64,000 bases of DNA, taken from Nisaea nitritireducens (GTDB lineage: Bacteria; Pseudomonadota; Alphaproteobacteria; Thalassobaculales; Thalassobaculaceae). The DNA lies in assembly GCF_014904795.1 (NCBI RefSeq), contig NZ_JACZFS010000009.1, positions 62,001-126,000 on the forward strand. Direction: 5' to 3'. Positions within the stretch are counted from its first letter, which is position 1, and each line of letters opens with the position of its first letter. The position numbers and the translations under genes are program-made. A model generated the notes under the pieces. It ran no database searches and had not been told where the DNA came from. It saw only the letters and a list, made by a program, of their open reading frames with translations. Below, piece after piece: positions 34,578-42,956 of the stretch.

Positions 34578-35440
34578 TGGCATATGACAGGCAGGGACGG
34601 AAAGCTGCGGTAAAGCCGGAAGAGGCAGAGCAGACGGCAACACCGAATGCCGCGCGTGTCCAGGGTGGGCAGGCGGTCAAGGGCAAAGCGCCTGCACGGC
34701 GTGCGGCGGGTAAGAAATCGTCGGCTGCCCGGGACCAACGTCAGGCTGGCGCCCCGCGGAAGCCGGCACGTCGCTCCGGTGCTTTTATCCGTGTTCTCCC
34801 AGTTGTCGTCGTCGTTTCCCTGTTCCTTATGGGGGTCAAGGTCGTCGGCATCTGGGACGTTTTGGAAAACGGGAAGTCGCCGGTCAGTGTTGCGGCTTTC
34901 GCCGAGGCGGACAGCCCGGCCCCGACTTCAGCAAATGCGGGAAGTGGCGCCGAGCCGGAACAACTGGCTCAGGCGACGGAGCCTGCGAAAAGCGACGACG
35001 GAGACAAACCGCTCGACCCCGTTCTCTTCACGCGCTCCGAAATCGAGTTGCTGCAGGATCTGTCGAAACGGCGCAAGGAACTGGATGCCCGGGAGCAGAC
35101 CGTGATCCAGAAAGAGGGCCTGCTGACCGCGGCAGAAGACAGAATCGATAAGAAGATTGTCGAACTGCAGAAGGTCCGGACGGAAATCGAAGGGCTGATC
35201 AAGACCTACGACGAGCAGGAAGAAAAAGAGATCAAGAGCCTCGTGCAGATTTACGAGAAAATGAAGCCGAAGGATGCGGCACGAATTTTCGACGAATTGG
35301 ACATGAGCATCCTGCTTCGGGTTTTTGATCGGATGAAGGCATCTAAGTCCGCATCCGTGCTCGCCAATATGCGGCCGCAAAAAGCCAAGGAAGTGACGTC
35401 GCGAATCGCCGAGCGCAGGACTATCCCCAATACCAATTGA
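34577..35440 (+). CDS. MotE-like protein with MgtE-N domain
   Basis: 287 residues: a basic, Ala-rich N-terminus, one membrane helix (about 72-95: VLPVVVVVSLFLMGVKVVGI), a coiled coil (about 150-220, LQDLSKRRKELDAREQTVIQ onward) and a C-terminal MgtE-N-type domain (about 225-280: IYEKMKPKDAARIFDELDMS, then VLANMRPQKAKEVTSRIAER). The layout matches MotE, a periplasmic stator chaperone in rhizobia. MgtE-N is structurally related to FliG repeats. Likely periplasmic and acting on the motor. Confidence 0.7.
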   Translation: MAYDRQGRKAAVKPEEAEQTATPNAARVQGGQAVKGKAPARRAAGKKSSAARDQRQAGAPRKPARRSGAFIRVLPVVVVVSLFLMGVKVVGIWDVLENGKSPVSVAAFAEADSPAPTSANAGSGAEPEQLAQATEPAKSDDGDKPLDPVLFTRSEIELLQDLSKRRKELDAREQTVIQKEGLLTAAEDRIDKKIVELQKVRTEIEGLIKTYDEQEEKEIKSLVQIYEKMKPKDAARIFDELDMSILLRVFDRMKASKSASVLANMRPQKAKEVTSRIAERRTIPNTN

Positions 35441-35533
35441 TTGTATCGCGTGCATTGTGCGCTCGCGAACGCAGAATTAGTCTTTGCTTGCCCGAGACCT
35501 GCAATTCGCAGTATTCCATCGGTATATCAGGCA

Positions 35534-35548
35534 TTAACGACCTTTTAA
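35534..35548. promoter_or_regulatory. Perfect CtrA box upstream of cheY
   Basis: TTAA-CGACCTT-TTAA is an exact match to TTAA-N7-TTAA, 82 bp before the cheY start codon. It sits in the 189-bp gap between the MotE-like gene and cheY, so the cheY, CheZ-like, MotB run probably starts its own transcript here under CtrA. Confidence 0.6.
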
Positions 35549-35629
35549 TAGGATCGCTGTTAGTGTCTGGGCGTTGGTTAATCGAAAGCCGGACGGGATC
35601 CGGCCCTGAATGAAAATGGAGAGGTGCCG

Positions 35630-36019
35630 ATGGCTGTCGACAAGGGCATGAGGGTTCTCATTGTCGATGATTACAAGACAATGCTGCGTATTATTCGGAA
35701 CCTTCTTAAGCAGCTTGGTTTCAACAATGTGGACGAAGCAAGCGATGGCAGTGCTGCCTTGCAGATGCTGCGTCGCGGCGACGAATACGGTCTTGTGATT
35801 TCCGACTGGAATATGGAGCCGATGACGGGTCTCCAACTGCTCAAGGAAGTACGGGCAGACTCCAAATTGAAAAGCACTCCGTTCATCATGGTCACTGCTG
35901 AGAGCAAGACCGAGAACGTTGTGGCTGCAAAGCAGGCCGGCGTGAACAATTACATTGTGAAGCCGTTCAATGCAGAGACGCTGAAGACAAAGATGACCGC
36001 GGTTATCGGAGCTTTCTGA
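35630..36019 (+). CDS. cheY: Chemotaxis response regulator CheY
   Basis: 129 residues, a stand-alone receiver. The acidic pair is in LIVDDYKTM, the phospho-acceptor Asp in LVISDWNMEPMTG, the switch Thr in MVTAESK and the conserved Lys in YIVKPFNAETL. The start at 35630 has GGAGAGG upstream; a GTG two codons earlier is also possible. Phosphorylated CheY binds FliM to change rotation. Paired with the CheZ-like gene downstream. Confidence 0.93.
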   Translation: MAVDKGMRVLIVDDYKTMLRIIRNLLKQLGFNNVDEASDGSAALQMLRRGDEYGLVISDWNMEPMTGLQLLKEVRADSKLKSTPFIMVTAESKTENVVAAKQAGVNNYIVKPFNAETLKTKMTAVIGAF

Positions 36020-36064
36020 TAGCTGTTCCTCTCTGGGACCGGTTACAGCGCGGGGGAGTTGTCT

Positions 36065-36535
36065 ATGACTGAAAACGGAATCCGCGAGGATCTGTTGCCG
36101 GAAGCAGCGCGGGAACTTGATGCAATGGCCTCGGTTGCCGAAGAGGCAGCCGAGCGAATCCTGACAGCCGTCGAAAAGATCGACGAGTTGCGGGAAGGCA
36201 TGCCGGAAGCGGTTTCCGAGGCTGTTGGTGAGGCCATTATCGAGATTTTCGAAGCCTGCGGTTTCCAGGATCTAACCGGTCAGAGAGTTGGCCGAATCCA
36301 CAAAACCCTCGACGGTGTTGCGGATCGGGTTGAAGCGGTAATGGCCCATACGGGGCACGGTCACGGCGATGCTTCATCCGAGGCGAAAAGAAATCGTGAC
36401 AAACACCCGGAAAATGTAGAAAAATCAGGCAGTGAACCGTTCTCAGAAGAGGGTTTGTTGAACGGTCCTCAGCTGCCTTCCGATGCGAAGTCCCAGGAAG
36501 AAATTGATGCGCTGATGGACCAACTCAACAAGTAG
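36065..36535 (+). CDS. cheZ: CheZ-like CheY-P phosphatase
   Basis: 156 residues from the ATG at 36065 (GGGGAG 6 nt upstream). A long helical region (about 10-100) contains the catalytic sequence FEACGFQDLTGQRVGRIHKT, where the Asp and Gln of DLTGQ are the CheZ residues that act on CheY-P. A disordered His/Ser linker follows, and the protein ends in SQEEIDALMDQLNK, close to the CheY-docking peptide of FliM. Canonical CheZ also has a C-terminal CheY-binding helix, but of different sequence. Placed directly after cheY. Confidence 0.8.
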   Translation: MTENGIREDLLPEAARELDAMASVAEEAAERILTAVEKIDELREGMPEAVSEAVGEAIIEIFEACGFQDLTGQRVGRIHKTLDGVADRVEAVMAHTGHGHGDASSEAKRNRDKHPENVEKSGSEPFSEEGLLNGPQLPSDAKSQEEIDALMDQLNK

Positions 36536-36538
36536 TCT

Positions 36539-37183
36539 ATGGCCCAAGGCGAAGACAAGGCGCGTGGTGCAAGCCAGCTCGGCAGCTTGCCGCTGTTTCT
36601 GAGTCTGTTTTTGCTCCTTCTCGCGTTCTTCATTTTTCTCAACTCGATCTCCACCCGTCAGACGGGCAAGAGCGAAGACGTGCTCGATAGCGTGCGCTCG
36701 AGTTTTGCGTCTGTGCTGCGTGGCGGCACTGGTGCAGGTGTCTTCGAGGGCGAGCCCGGAAAAGTCGACGACAAGGGGCTGCGGGACGAGTTGCTCGAAG
36801 CGTTTGACCCGCTGCTGAGCGAGACCACGATTGCCCGGGAACGATCGGGAAACCCCTTTTACGTCGACTTCAAATCGGCACGCCTGTTCGAGGGTGACCG
36901 GGTCGATCCCGTCTTTGAATTTCGCGATTTTTCAAAGCGTGTATCCGCTGTATTAGCCTCAAAAACAGCGCGCGATGGAGCCGAGTTCCGCTTCTGGTTC
37001 AACGTTCCCGCAGCTGGCGCCAAAATGCTTCTGGCGCGGCAGAGAGCGGCCCGGCTCGCCGAAATCATGATCGCATCGGGGACATCCCGAGCAAATGTTT
37101 CCATCGGATTTCGCGAGTTGCCGCGCCCGGATACAGTCCGTTTTGCCGTCCATCTCGGTGCTGAAAGGAACGGGGCTCCATGA
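36539..37183 (+). CDS. MotB-like protein lacking the proton-binding Asp
   Basis: 214 residues. A single N-terminal membrane helix (about 18-40: LPLFLSLFLLLLAFFIFLNS) aligns with the MotB channel helix by the shared LLLAFF, but the essential Asp is replaced by Ser. The periplasmic part (about 100-205) keeps an OmpA/MotB-like layout (FEFRDFSKRVSAVLASKTAR, ARQRAARLAEIMIASGTSRA) without clear peptidoglycan-binding residues. It overlaps the next gene by four bases (ATGA). It may form a mixed stator with MotB or act as a regulatory subunit. It starts 3 bp after the CheZ-like stop. Confidence 0.65.
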   Translation: MAQGEDKARGASQLGSLPLFLSLFLLLLAFFIFLNSISTRQTGKSEDVLDSVRSSFASVLRGGTGAGVFEGEPGKVDDKGLRDELLEAFDPLLSETTIARERSGNPFYVDFKSARLFEGDRVDPVFEFRDFSKRVSAVLASKTARDGAEFRFWFNVPAAGAKMLLARQRAARLAEIMIASGTSRANVSIGFRELPRPDTVRFAVHLGAERNGAP

Positions 37184-37905
37184 GGGGGGGGACGGCAAGG
37201 CGAAACGGCCGCGGAAACAAGCCGGGCGGCACATGGATGGTGACATTCGTCGACCTGGTATCGCTTTTGCTCGCGTTTTTCGTGCTGTTGTTTTCCATGA
37301 CCTCGCCGGATGCGCCACAGTGGGAATCTTTCACGGCATCCCTACGGTCGACATTCTCGGCCGATTCGGCAAAACGGTCACGCGAGGCACTGATGCCGGA
37401 AAGTGTCGAGGCCGAGGATCCGGGGCCGGGTTTCGACCTCGGTTATCTGCGGCGGCTTCTTGAAGCGGCCATGTCCCGGGATGCAATTTTGCAGAACGCG
37501 ACTATTACTGCGAAGGACGGGCGGCTCGTTCTGTCCATGGCGAGCGATGTATTCTTCCAACCGGGAGCCGCGACGATGCAGCCCTCTGGCGAGGAAGCGC
37601 TTTTCGATCTTGCGGTCGCCTTGTCCGAGATCGACAACCGGATCGACATTGTCGGCCACACCGACCCCCGGCCGTTCACGTCTTCGTCCGGATCTTTTCA
37701 CTCGAACTGGGACCTGTCACTTGCCCGGGCTCTGTCAGTTGCCGACACGCTCCAGCGCTTCGGGTATCGTAAGCCGGTAGAGGTCAGAGGCGCCGCTGAC
37801 GGAAAGTTCGGAGAGATTGACACATCATTGCCGCTCGAAGACCGATATCGCAGGGCACGGCGGGTAGATCTCGTGATTTATCACGAGAGGGACCGGCGAG
37901 GATGA
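37180..37905 (+). CDS. motB: MotB-type stator subunit
   Basis: 241 residues. The channel helix (about 19-40) is WMVTFVDLVSLLLAFFVLLF and retains the proton-binding Asp. The C-terminal OmpA-like domain (about 105-235) has the peptidoglycan-binding pattern IDIVGHTDPRPF and LARALSVADTL. The partner MotA gene is at 1.6 kb. Codons 2-4 contain a run of eight G (37184-37191), a possible slippage site; an internal ATG at residue 20 (37237) could serve as an alternative start. Overlaps both neighbours by four bases. Confidence 0.85.
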   Translation: MRGGTARRNGRGNKPGGTWMVTFVDLVSLLLAFFVLLFSMTSPDAPQWESFTASLRSTFSADSAKRSREALMPESVEAEDPGPGFDLGYLRRLLEAAMSRDAILQNATITAKDGRLVLSMASDVFFQPGAATMQPSGEEALFDLAVALSEIDNRIDIVGHTDPRPFTSSSGSFHSNWDLSLARALSVADTLQRFGYRKPVEVRGAADGKFGEIDTSLPLEDRYRRARRVDLVIYHERDRRG

Positions 37906-40900
37906 TTCTGCAGCTCGCAAATACTGAACGACTGCGGCTGGCTTCCGCAGGAGCCGGGATGCGGGCTGTCGCGATCCGCACCATTGCCGCGCTATGCCTG
38001 GTGATCGTGACATTGGCTTCGGCCGGTGCTCAGAACGTCGGTATTTCAAGCGGAAGCGCGAACGGCGTCGATAGCCTCCGGTTCGACTGGCCGGCGCGGG
38101 TCGGCTACGAGGCCCAGAAATTCGGAAACACTCTGGCCATCGTGTTCAATCGCCCGGTCGCAGCCGATTTCGGCCCGGTGGCGAACGGTGTCGGGAATTT
38201 TGTCTCCGGGGTAAGCCTCGATAGCGACAATCGTACGGTGCTGATCGATCTCGCTGGTAATCCGCGGTTCCGCTCAAGGCGAGTAGGGACATCGGTTGTC
38301 CTGGAATTTTTCGATCGTAATGCTCCGGCGCCGGCTACGACAGCGGCGCCTGCTCCGGCGGAGAAAGCGACGGCAGCTCCGGCACCGGCTCCTCCCGTTC
38401 GTGCTCCCGCTCCGGCAGCCGCACCTGCCCAGAACGCCCCACCTGCGGCGCTTCCGAGACCGCCGAACGTGCCTGAATTGTCCGTGCGGACCGGAACGCA
38501 TGAAAACTTTTATCGCTTCGTTTTCGACTGGACGAAGCAAACGCCTTATACCGTTTCGGAACATCCGGACCGCGCTGTTATCCGGTTCGAAGGCCCGGCC
38601 TGGATCAATGACGACGAGGTCCGGCGGTTCATCCCGGAGCGATTCAAGAATTTCAGTTCGGCTCCTGGCGGTAACGCGATCGACGTAACGATCCCGCTGC
38701 AGGCGCGTGCAGGCGTGCGGCATTTCACCAGCGGGACGCGGGTCGTTCTGGATGTGGTGGCGGGCGGTGAGCCGAGCAGGACGGGAGTGTCCTCATCCAC
38801 AGAGCCGGCGGTGCCGACGCCTCGTGCTGCGCCGGTAGAGCCGGTGCAGGCAGCGGTGCCGGAAAGCCAGGCGACTGATTCCGCAAAAGAGGTCGCGGCA
38901 CAGTTCGGGCTGCAGCCGCAGGCCGGGGGGGCGTCCGTGCCGCCGGCATCAGCGGTCCCGGCTCCGGCAACGGTACCAGCACCAGCACCCGCACCAGCAG
39001 CAGGCACTGCGCCTCAGGCCGGCGCAACGGAAAGCCCTGTACCTGCCCCAGCCGCCGGGGTCGAGCAGCAAGCCGCCGCCTCGGCTCCTGCCGAGCCGTC
39101 CGCGGCCGGAACAGGCGCGGAAACGCCGGCGCCGGGCCGCTCGCCCGAGATCGAGCCCGAAGCTTTCGGGACCGCGACTCGGCTTCAGGATATTGATCTC
39201 AAGACTCTGATGCAGAGTGGCGAATCTCTCGTCTCCAGCCTCAGTGCCGGAAACCAGGGGGTGATCGAAGGTCCTGTCATTCCGGTCACCGCATCGCAGG
39301 ACAACAACATCGTCTCGGTTCGTTTTGAATGGACCCAGCCTGTTGCCGCCGCCGTTTTCGCCCGGGCCGGGTATGTGTGGGTCGTTTTCGGAGCTCCTGC
39401 ACGCTTTGATCTGACGAGCCTCAACAGTGCCGACTATCAGTTGTTTGGCGAAAAAGTTCAGGTACCGGTTAATGGGGGCTCGGCCGTCCGGTTCCCCACC
39501 GTTGAAGGGGTGAACCCCAGGGTCTGGCGTGACAATGCCGTCTGGATCGTCGATTTCCGGCCGCAGAACAGCCGGCCGGACGTGCCTGTGCGGGTTGAAA
39601 CACAGCTCGTCAGCGCGCAGGGACCTCGCGTTTTCATTCCGCTCGAAAGTCATGGCTCGACCGTCATTATCAGGGACCCGGAGATCGGCGATCAGTTGTT
39701 TGTCGTACCGGTCGCGTCCCTCAGCCGCGGTGTCGACGGCCTGCGGCAGTTCACCGAATTCAACCTTCTGAATTCGGCGCAAGGCGTGGTTGTTCAGCCT
39801 CTGGCCGATGATGTCACCATCCGCTCGCTGCCAGATGGCGTGGCCATCACCAAGCTTGGGGGAATGACGATCTCGCGTAACGTTCAGCAATCGACGGACG
39901 ATCAGGTTGCACAGCGTATTGACGGATTGCCGCCAGGGCTCGCGCCCGGCCGGATATTCGATTTCAGCAATTGGCGGAAGGGCGGCACGGACAAGTTCCT
40001 GCAGGAAAAGCAGGCGATCCAGAGGCGGATCTCGGAGGCGACCAGTATCGCGCGCAGCGGTCCCCGTCTGGAACTGGCCCATTTTTACTTCGCGCACGGC
40101 CTTTCCGCGGAAGCGATGGGGTTGCTTCGCACAATCGAGGTCGAGGATGAGGATCTTTCCCGCCGACCGGACGTAAAAGCCTTGCGTGGTGCGGCCCAGT
40201 TCATGCTGGGGCGTTACAAGGAAGCGGAAGAAGACCTGATGGACCGCAATCTCAGCGGCCTGTCAGAAGCCGAGCTCTGGCGCGGTGCGACGAAGGCTTC
40301 GCAGGGCCGCTGGCCGGAAGCTGTCGAGCATTTTGCCCGTGCCGGTGAAATACCGGGCGGATATCCGAGAAATATCGCGACGCAAATGGCGTTGCTGGCG
40401 GCCGAGGCGGCTATCCGTGCCGGCGATTATCGTGGCGCGGGCGCTTTTATTGATGTTGTCGCGGAAGGTCAGCCGACGCAGGGCGAGCAGGCCCGCCTCA
40501 ATTATCTGCGGGGTCGGGTGCTTTACGCATCGGGTGATGTTGACACGGCGCTGGATTATTGGCGCCGCTTGTCCCAGGGACTGGATCGTTGGTCGCGGGT
40601 CCGTGCCGAGCGGGCGCTCATCGAACATGGAATGAGGGCTGGCCAGATCAGCCGCCCCGACGCAATCGCCGGGCTCGAGAGCCTGCGATACACGTGGCGC
40701 GGGGATCAGGTGGAGTTCGATCTTCTGCGGGAACTGGGCAAGCTCTATCTGGAAGAAAATGAGTATGTCGACGGGCTGAACGCGCTGCGCGAAGCGGTGA
40801 CCTTCTTCCCGGAAAATCTCTACGCGGAGCAGGTCGCGGAAGAGATGACGGATTCCTTCAGCCGGATCTTCACAGAGGGCGACTCTGACAAGATGACGCC

Positions 40901-41660
40901 GATCCAGGCCCTGTCCCTGTATGATCAATTCCGGGAGCTGACCCCTGTTGGCGGTCGTGGAGACGAGATTATTCAAAGGCTGGCTGACCGTCTGGTTCAG
41001 GTCGATCTGCTTGATCGTGCATCCATCCTGCTGGAACGGCAGGTGAAATTCCGGCTGCAGGGCGGAGACAAGGCACGTGTCGGTGCCAGGCTCGCTCTGA
41101 TCCGTCTGTTGGACCGGAGGCCGGAAGAAGCGCTGGCCGCTCTGGATGAAAGTGTTGCCCCGGGCATGGGGGCTGATCTGGCTCTGGAGCGCAAGCGTCT
41201 CCGCGCCCGTGCCGAGTTCGAGTTGGGGGATGCGGACGGAGCCTTAAGGCTGCTTGCCCGCGATCAGAGCCGGGATGCCGATTTGTTGCGCGCCGATATT
41301 TTCTGGCGGACCCAGCGTTGGGCCCAGGCTGCCGAGGTTTTCCAGCGTCTGGTCGGACGGTCGGGACAGGATGGACGCCGGATCGACGACCGCGCGGCGA
41401 CTCTGATCCTGAACTGGGCTGTATCTTTGTCGCTCAGTAGTAATCTTGAGCAGTTGAGCCGGGTCAGGCAGATCTTCACCCAGCAGATGGACAACACGCC
41501 CTTCCGCGAAGCTTTCCGGCTGATTACCAATAAGACCGAGGGAGATCTCGATGATTTCCGGACACTGGCGGACCGGTTTGGAGAGATCGGCCGGTTCCAG
41601 GCTTTCCTGACGTCCTATCGGGACCGTCTCAAGGACAAGCCGTTGAGTGCGACAAACTAG
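37902..41660 (+). CDS. Large periplasmic TPR protein with three AMIN-like repeats
   Basis: 1252 residues; ATG overlaps the motB stop (ATGA). A signal peptide (AIRTIAALCLVIVTLASAGA) may start at the internal Met at residue 20. The N-terminal half holds three beta-rich repeats marked by an aromatic F-D/E-W motif: SLRFDWPARV (about 58), FVFDWTKQTP (about 205) and VRFEWTQPVA (about 470), each followed by a FxxP/VF-type strand, separated by Ala/Pro linkers. The C-terminal half (about 700-1250) is a long TPR/SEL-like helical array. AMIN domains bind peptidoglycan, so a role in anchoring the stator or rod to the wall is conceivable. I do not recognise a named family. Confidence 0.65.
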   Translation: MILQLANTERLRLASAGAGMRAVAIRTIAALCLVIVTLASAGAQNVGISSGSANGVDSLRFDWPARVGYEAQKFGNTLAIVFNRPVAADFGPVANGVGNFVSGVSLDSDNRTVLIDLAGNPRFRSRRVGTSVVLEFFDRNAPAPATTAAPAPAEKATAAPAPAPPVRAPAPAAAPAQNAPPAALPRPPNVPELSVRTGTHENFYRFVFDWTKQTPYTVSEHPDRAVIRFEGPAWINDDEVRRFIPERFKNFSSAPGGNAIDVTIPLQARAGVRHFTSGTRVVLDVVAGGEPSRTGVSSSTEPAVPTPRAAPVEPVQAAVPESQATDSAKEVAAQFGLQPQAGGASVPPASAVPAPATVPAPAPAPAAGTAPQAGATESPVPAPAAGVEQQAAASAPAEPSAAGTGAETPAPGRSPEIEPEAFGTATRLQDIDLKTLMQSGESLVSSLSAGNQGVIEGPVIPVTASQDNNIVSVRFEWTQPVAAAVFARAGYVWVVFGAPARFDLTSLNSADYQLFGEKVQVPVNGGSAVRFPTVEGVNPRVWRDNAVWIVDFRPQNSRPDVPVRVETQLVSAQGPRVFIPLESHGSTVIIRDPEIGDQLFVVPVASLSRGVDGLRQFTEFNLLNSAQGVVVQPLADDVTIRSLPDGVAITKLGGMTISRNVQQSTDDQVAQRIDGLPPGLAPGRIFDFSNWRKGGTDKFLQEKQAIQRRISEATSIARSGPRLELAHFYFAHGLSAEAMGLLRTIEVEDEDLSRRPDVKALRGAAQFMLGRYKEAEEDLMDRNLSGLSEAELWRGATKASQGRWPEAVEHFARAGEIPGGYPRNIATQMALLAAEAAIRAGDYRGAGAFIDVVAEGQPTQGEQARLNYLRGRVLYASGDVDTALDYWRRLSQGLDRWSRVRAERALIEHGMRAGQISRPDAIAGLESLRYTWRGDQVEFDLLRELGKLYLEENEYVDGLNALREAVTFFPENLYAEQVAEEMTDSFSRIFTEGDSDKMTPIQALSLYDQFRELTPVGGRGDEIIQRLADRLVQVDLLDRASILLERQVKFRLQGGDKARVGARLALIRLLDRRPEEALAALDESVAPGMGADLALERKRLRARAEFELGDADGALRLLARDQSRDADLLRADIFWRTQRWAQAAEVFQRLVGRSGQDGRRIDDRAATLILNWAVSLSLSSNLEQLSRVRQIFTQQMDNTPFREAFRLITNKTEGDLDDFRTLADRFGEIGRFQAFLTSYRDRLKDKPLSATN

Positions 41661-41702
41661 GTCCGGGCAGTACGAGGTGTTGCCTGTATGCCCGCGGCCT
41701 GG

Positions 41703-42479
41703 CTAAGAGGCGCCGAAGCTGCGGACAAGACTTCCTGCGATCAGATACCAGCCATCCACCAGAACGAAGAAGATCAGCTTGAAGGGCAGGGAGACGATGA
41801 CCGGCGGCACCATCATCATGCCCATGGACATCAGGATCGATGCCACGACCATGTCGATGATGACAAACGGCAGGTAGATCAGGAAGCCGATCTCGAAGGC
41901 ACGTCGGAGTTCGCTGATCATGAAGGCGGGCACCAGCACTTTCAGTGGCGCGTTGGCGCCAACTTCGGCCGGGCCGACCTGACCGATATCCTCGAAGAGC
42001 TGCAGGTCCTTGTCCCGCACCTGACCGAGCATGAATACGCGGAAAGGCTCAGCCGTGCGTTCGAAGGCTTCAAACTCGTCTATCCGTTCCTCAATCAGCG
42101 GAGAGATCCCGTCTTCCCACGCTTTTTCAAGTGTCGGCGCCATGATGAAGCCCGTCAAAAACAGGGCGAGGCTGATCATCACGATGTTCGGCGGCGATTG
42201 CTGGGTGCCAAGGGCGGTTCGCAGCAGGGAGAAGACGATGACGAGCCGGGTGAAGGACGTGACTGTTACCAGAAGGCCGGGCGCAAGGGAGAGCAGTGTA
42301 ATTGCGCCAACGAGCTGGATCAGGCGCGCCGTGGTCGAGCCTCCGGGCTCACCGATATCGAGGGTCAGGGTCTGCGCCACGGCATCCGGGGCGACAATCA
42401 GACCGGTCAGGGCAATGCATGCGGCGCCCGCAAACCAGCTCCAATGTGGCCAGCGGCGGGTGAAAAGGGCCTGTCTCAT
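41703..42479 (-). CDS. fliP: Flagellar export gate protein FliP
   Basis: 258 residues with a cleavable signal peptide (about 1-36), and the family core LVGAITLLSLAPGLLVTVTS, RLVIVFSLLRTALGTQQSPP and LRRAFEIGFLIYLPFVIIDM. FliP with FliQ and FliR forms the membrane export gate. Only fliO precedes it here; fliQ and fliR are on the other strand at 45 kb, so the gate genes are split in two groups. Convergent with the large TPR gene, 42 bp apart. Confidence 0.95.
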   Translation of the reverse strand: MRQALFTRRWPHWSWFAGAACIALTGLIVAPDAVAQTLTLDIGEPGGSTTARLIQLVGAITLLSLAPGLLVTVTSFTRLVIVFSLLRTALGTQQSPPNIVMISLALFLTGFIMAPTLEKAWEDGISPLIEERIDEFEAFERTAEPFRVFMLGQVRDKDLQLFEDIGQVGPAEVGANAPLKVLVPAFMISELRRAFEIGFLIYLPFVIIDMVVASILMSMGMMMVPPVIVSLPFKLIFFVLVDGWYLIAGSLVRSFGAS

Positions 42480-42823
42480 GCCTGTTCTCCCGTTTCCTTG
42501 GGCTCGTCGGTGGCGGGCTCGGCAGCGGCGCCGGCAGCTTTCAAGGCGGATTGAAAGCTGCTTGTACCAGTGCTGGAGTCGATAAGCAGGTCGTTGTTTG
42601 GGCCGAGCAGCAGCAAATGCTCGCGTTCATCGCAGCGAACAAGCATCACGCGGCGCCGCGGATCGAGAGAAATCTGACCGGTCACGGAGAGACGCCCAGC
42701 GGCGTGGGGACGCACGATACCAAGCCGCCCCGCATAGCGCCGGGCAACCCAATAGACGACGCCGATCAAGCCGATCGTAAAGGCGAAGCCGAGGAAAAAC
42801 CGTACGTAAATATCGAAACCCAT
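42476..42823 (-). CDS. fliO: Flagellar biosynthesis protein FliO
   Basis: 115 residues: short periplasmic start, one membrane helix (about 6-27: VRFFLGFAFTIGLIGVVYWV), then a cytoplasmic domain with GRLSVTGQISLDPRRRVMLV and DEREHLLLLGPNNDLLID, typical of FliO. It helps FliP assemble. Overlaps fliP by four bases. Confidence 0.88.
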   Translation of the reverse strand: MGFDIYVRFFLGFAFTIGLIGVVYWVARRYAGRLGIVRPHAAGRLSVTGQISLDPRRRVMLVRCDEREHLLLLGPNNDLLIDSSTGTSSFQSALKAAGAAAEPATDEPKETGEQA

Positions 42824-42956
42824 GGTGAAAGCATTTCACAAGGTGTCACGGATGGGAACCGGCAAGCCGATGTCGGCGATGCGAAGTAACGGAGAGCTGT
42901 CGGGAGAAGCCGGGCAGGGCCGGAAATCAAGGCTGTTTGTGTGGATGCGATTAGGC

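Noticed and set aside
38949-40097. 382-codon minus-strand frame
   Set aside because: Antisense to the large TPR protein; composition is Arg/Gly/Pro-rich noise.
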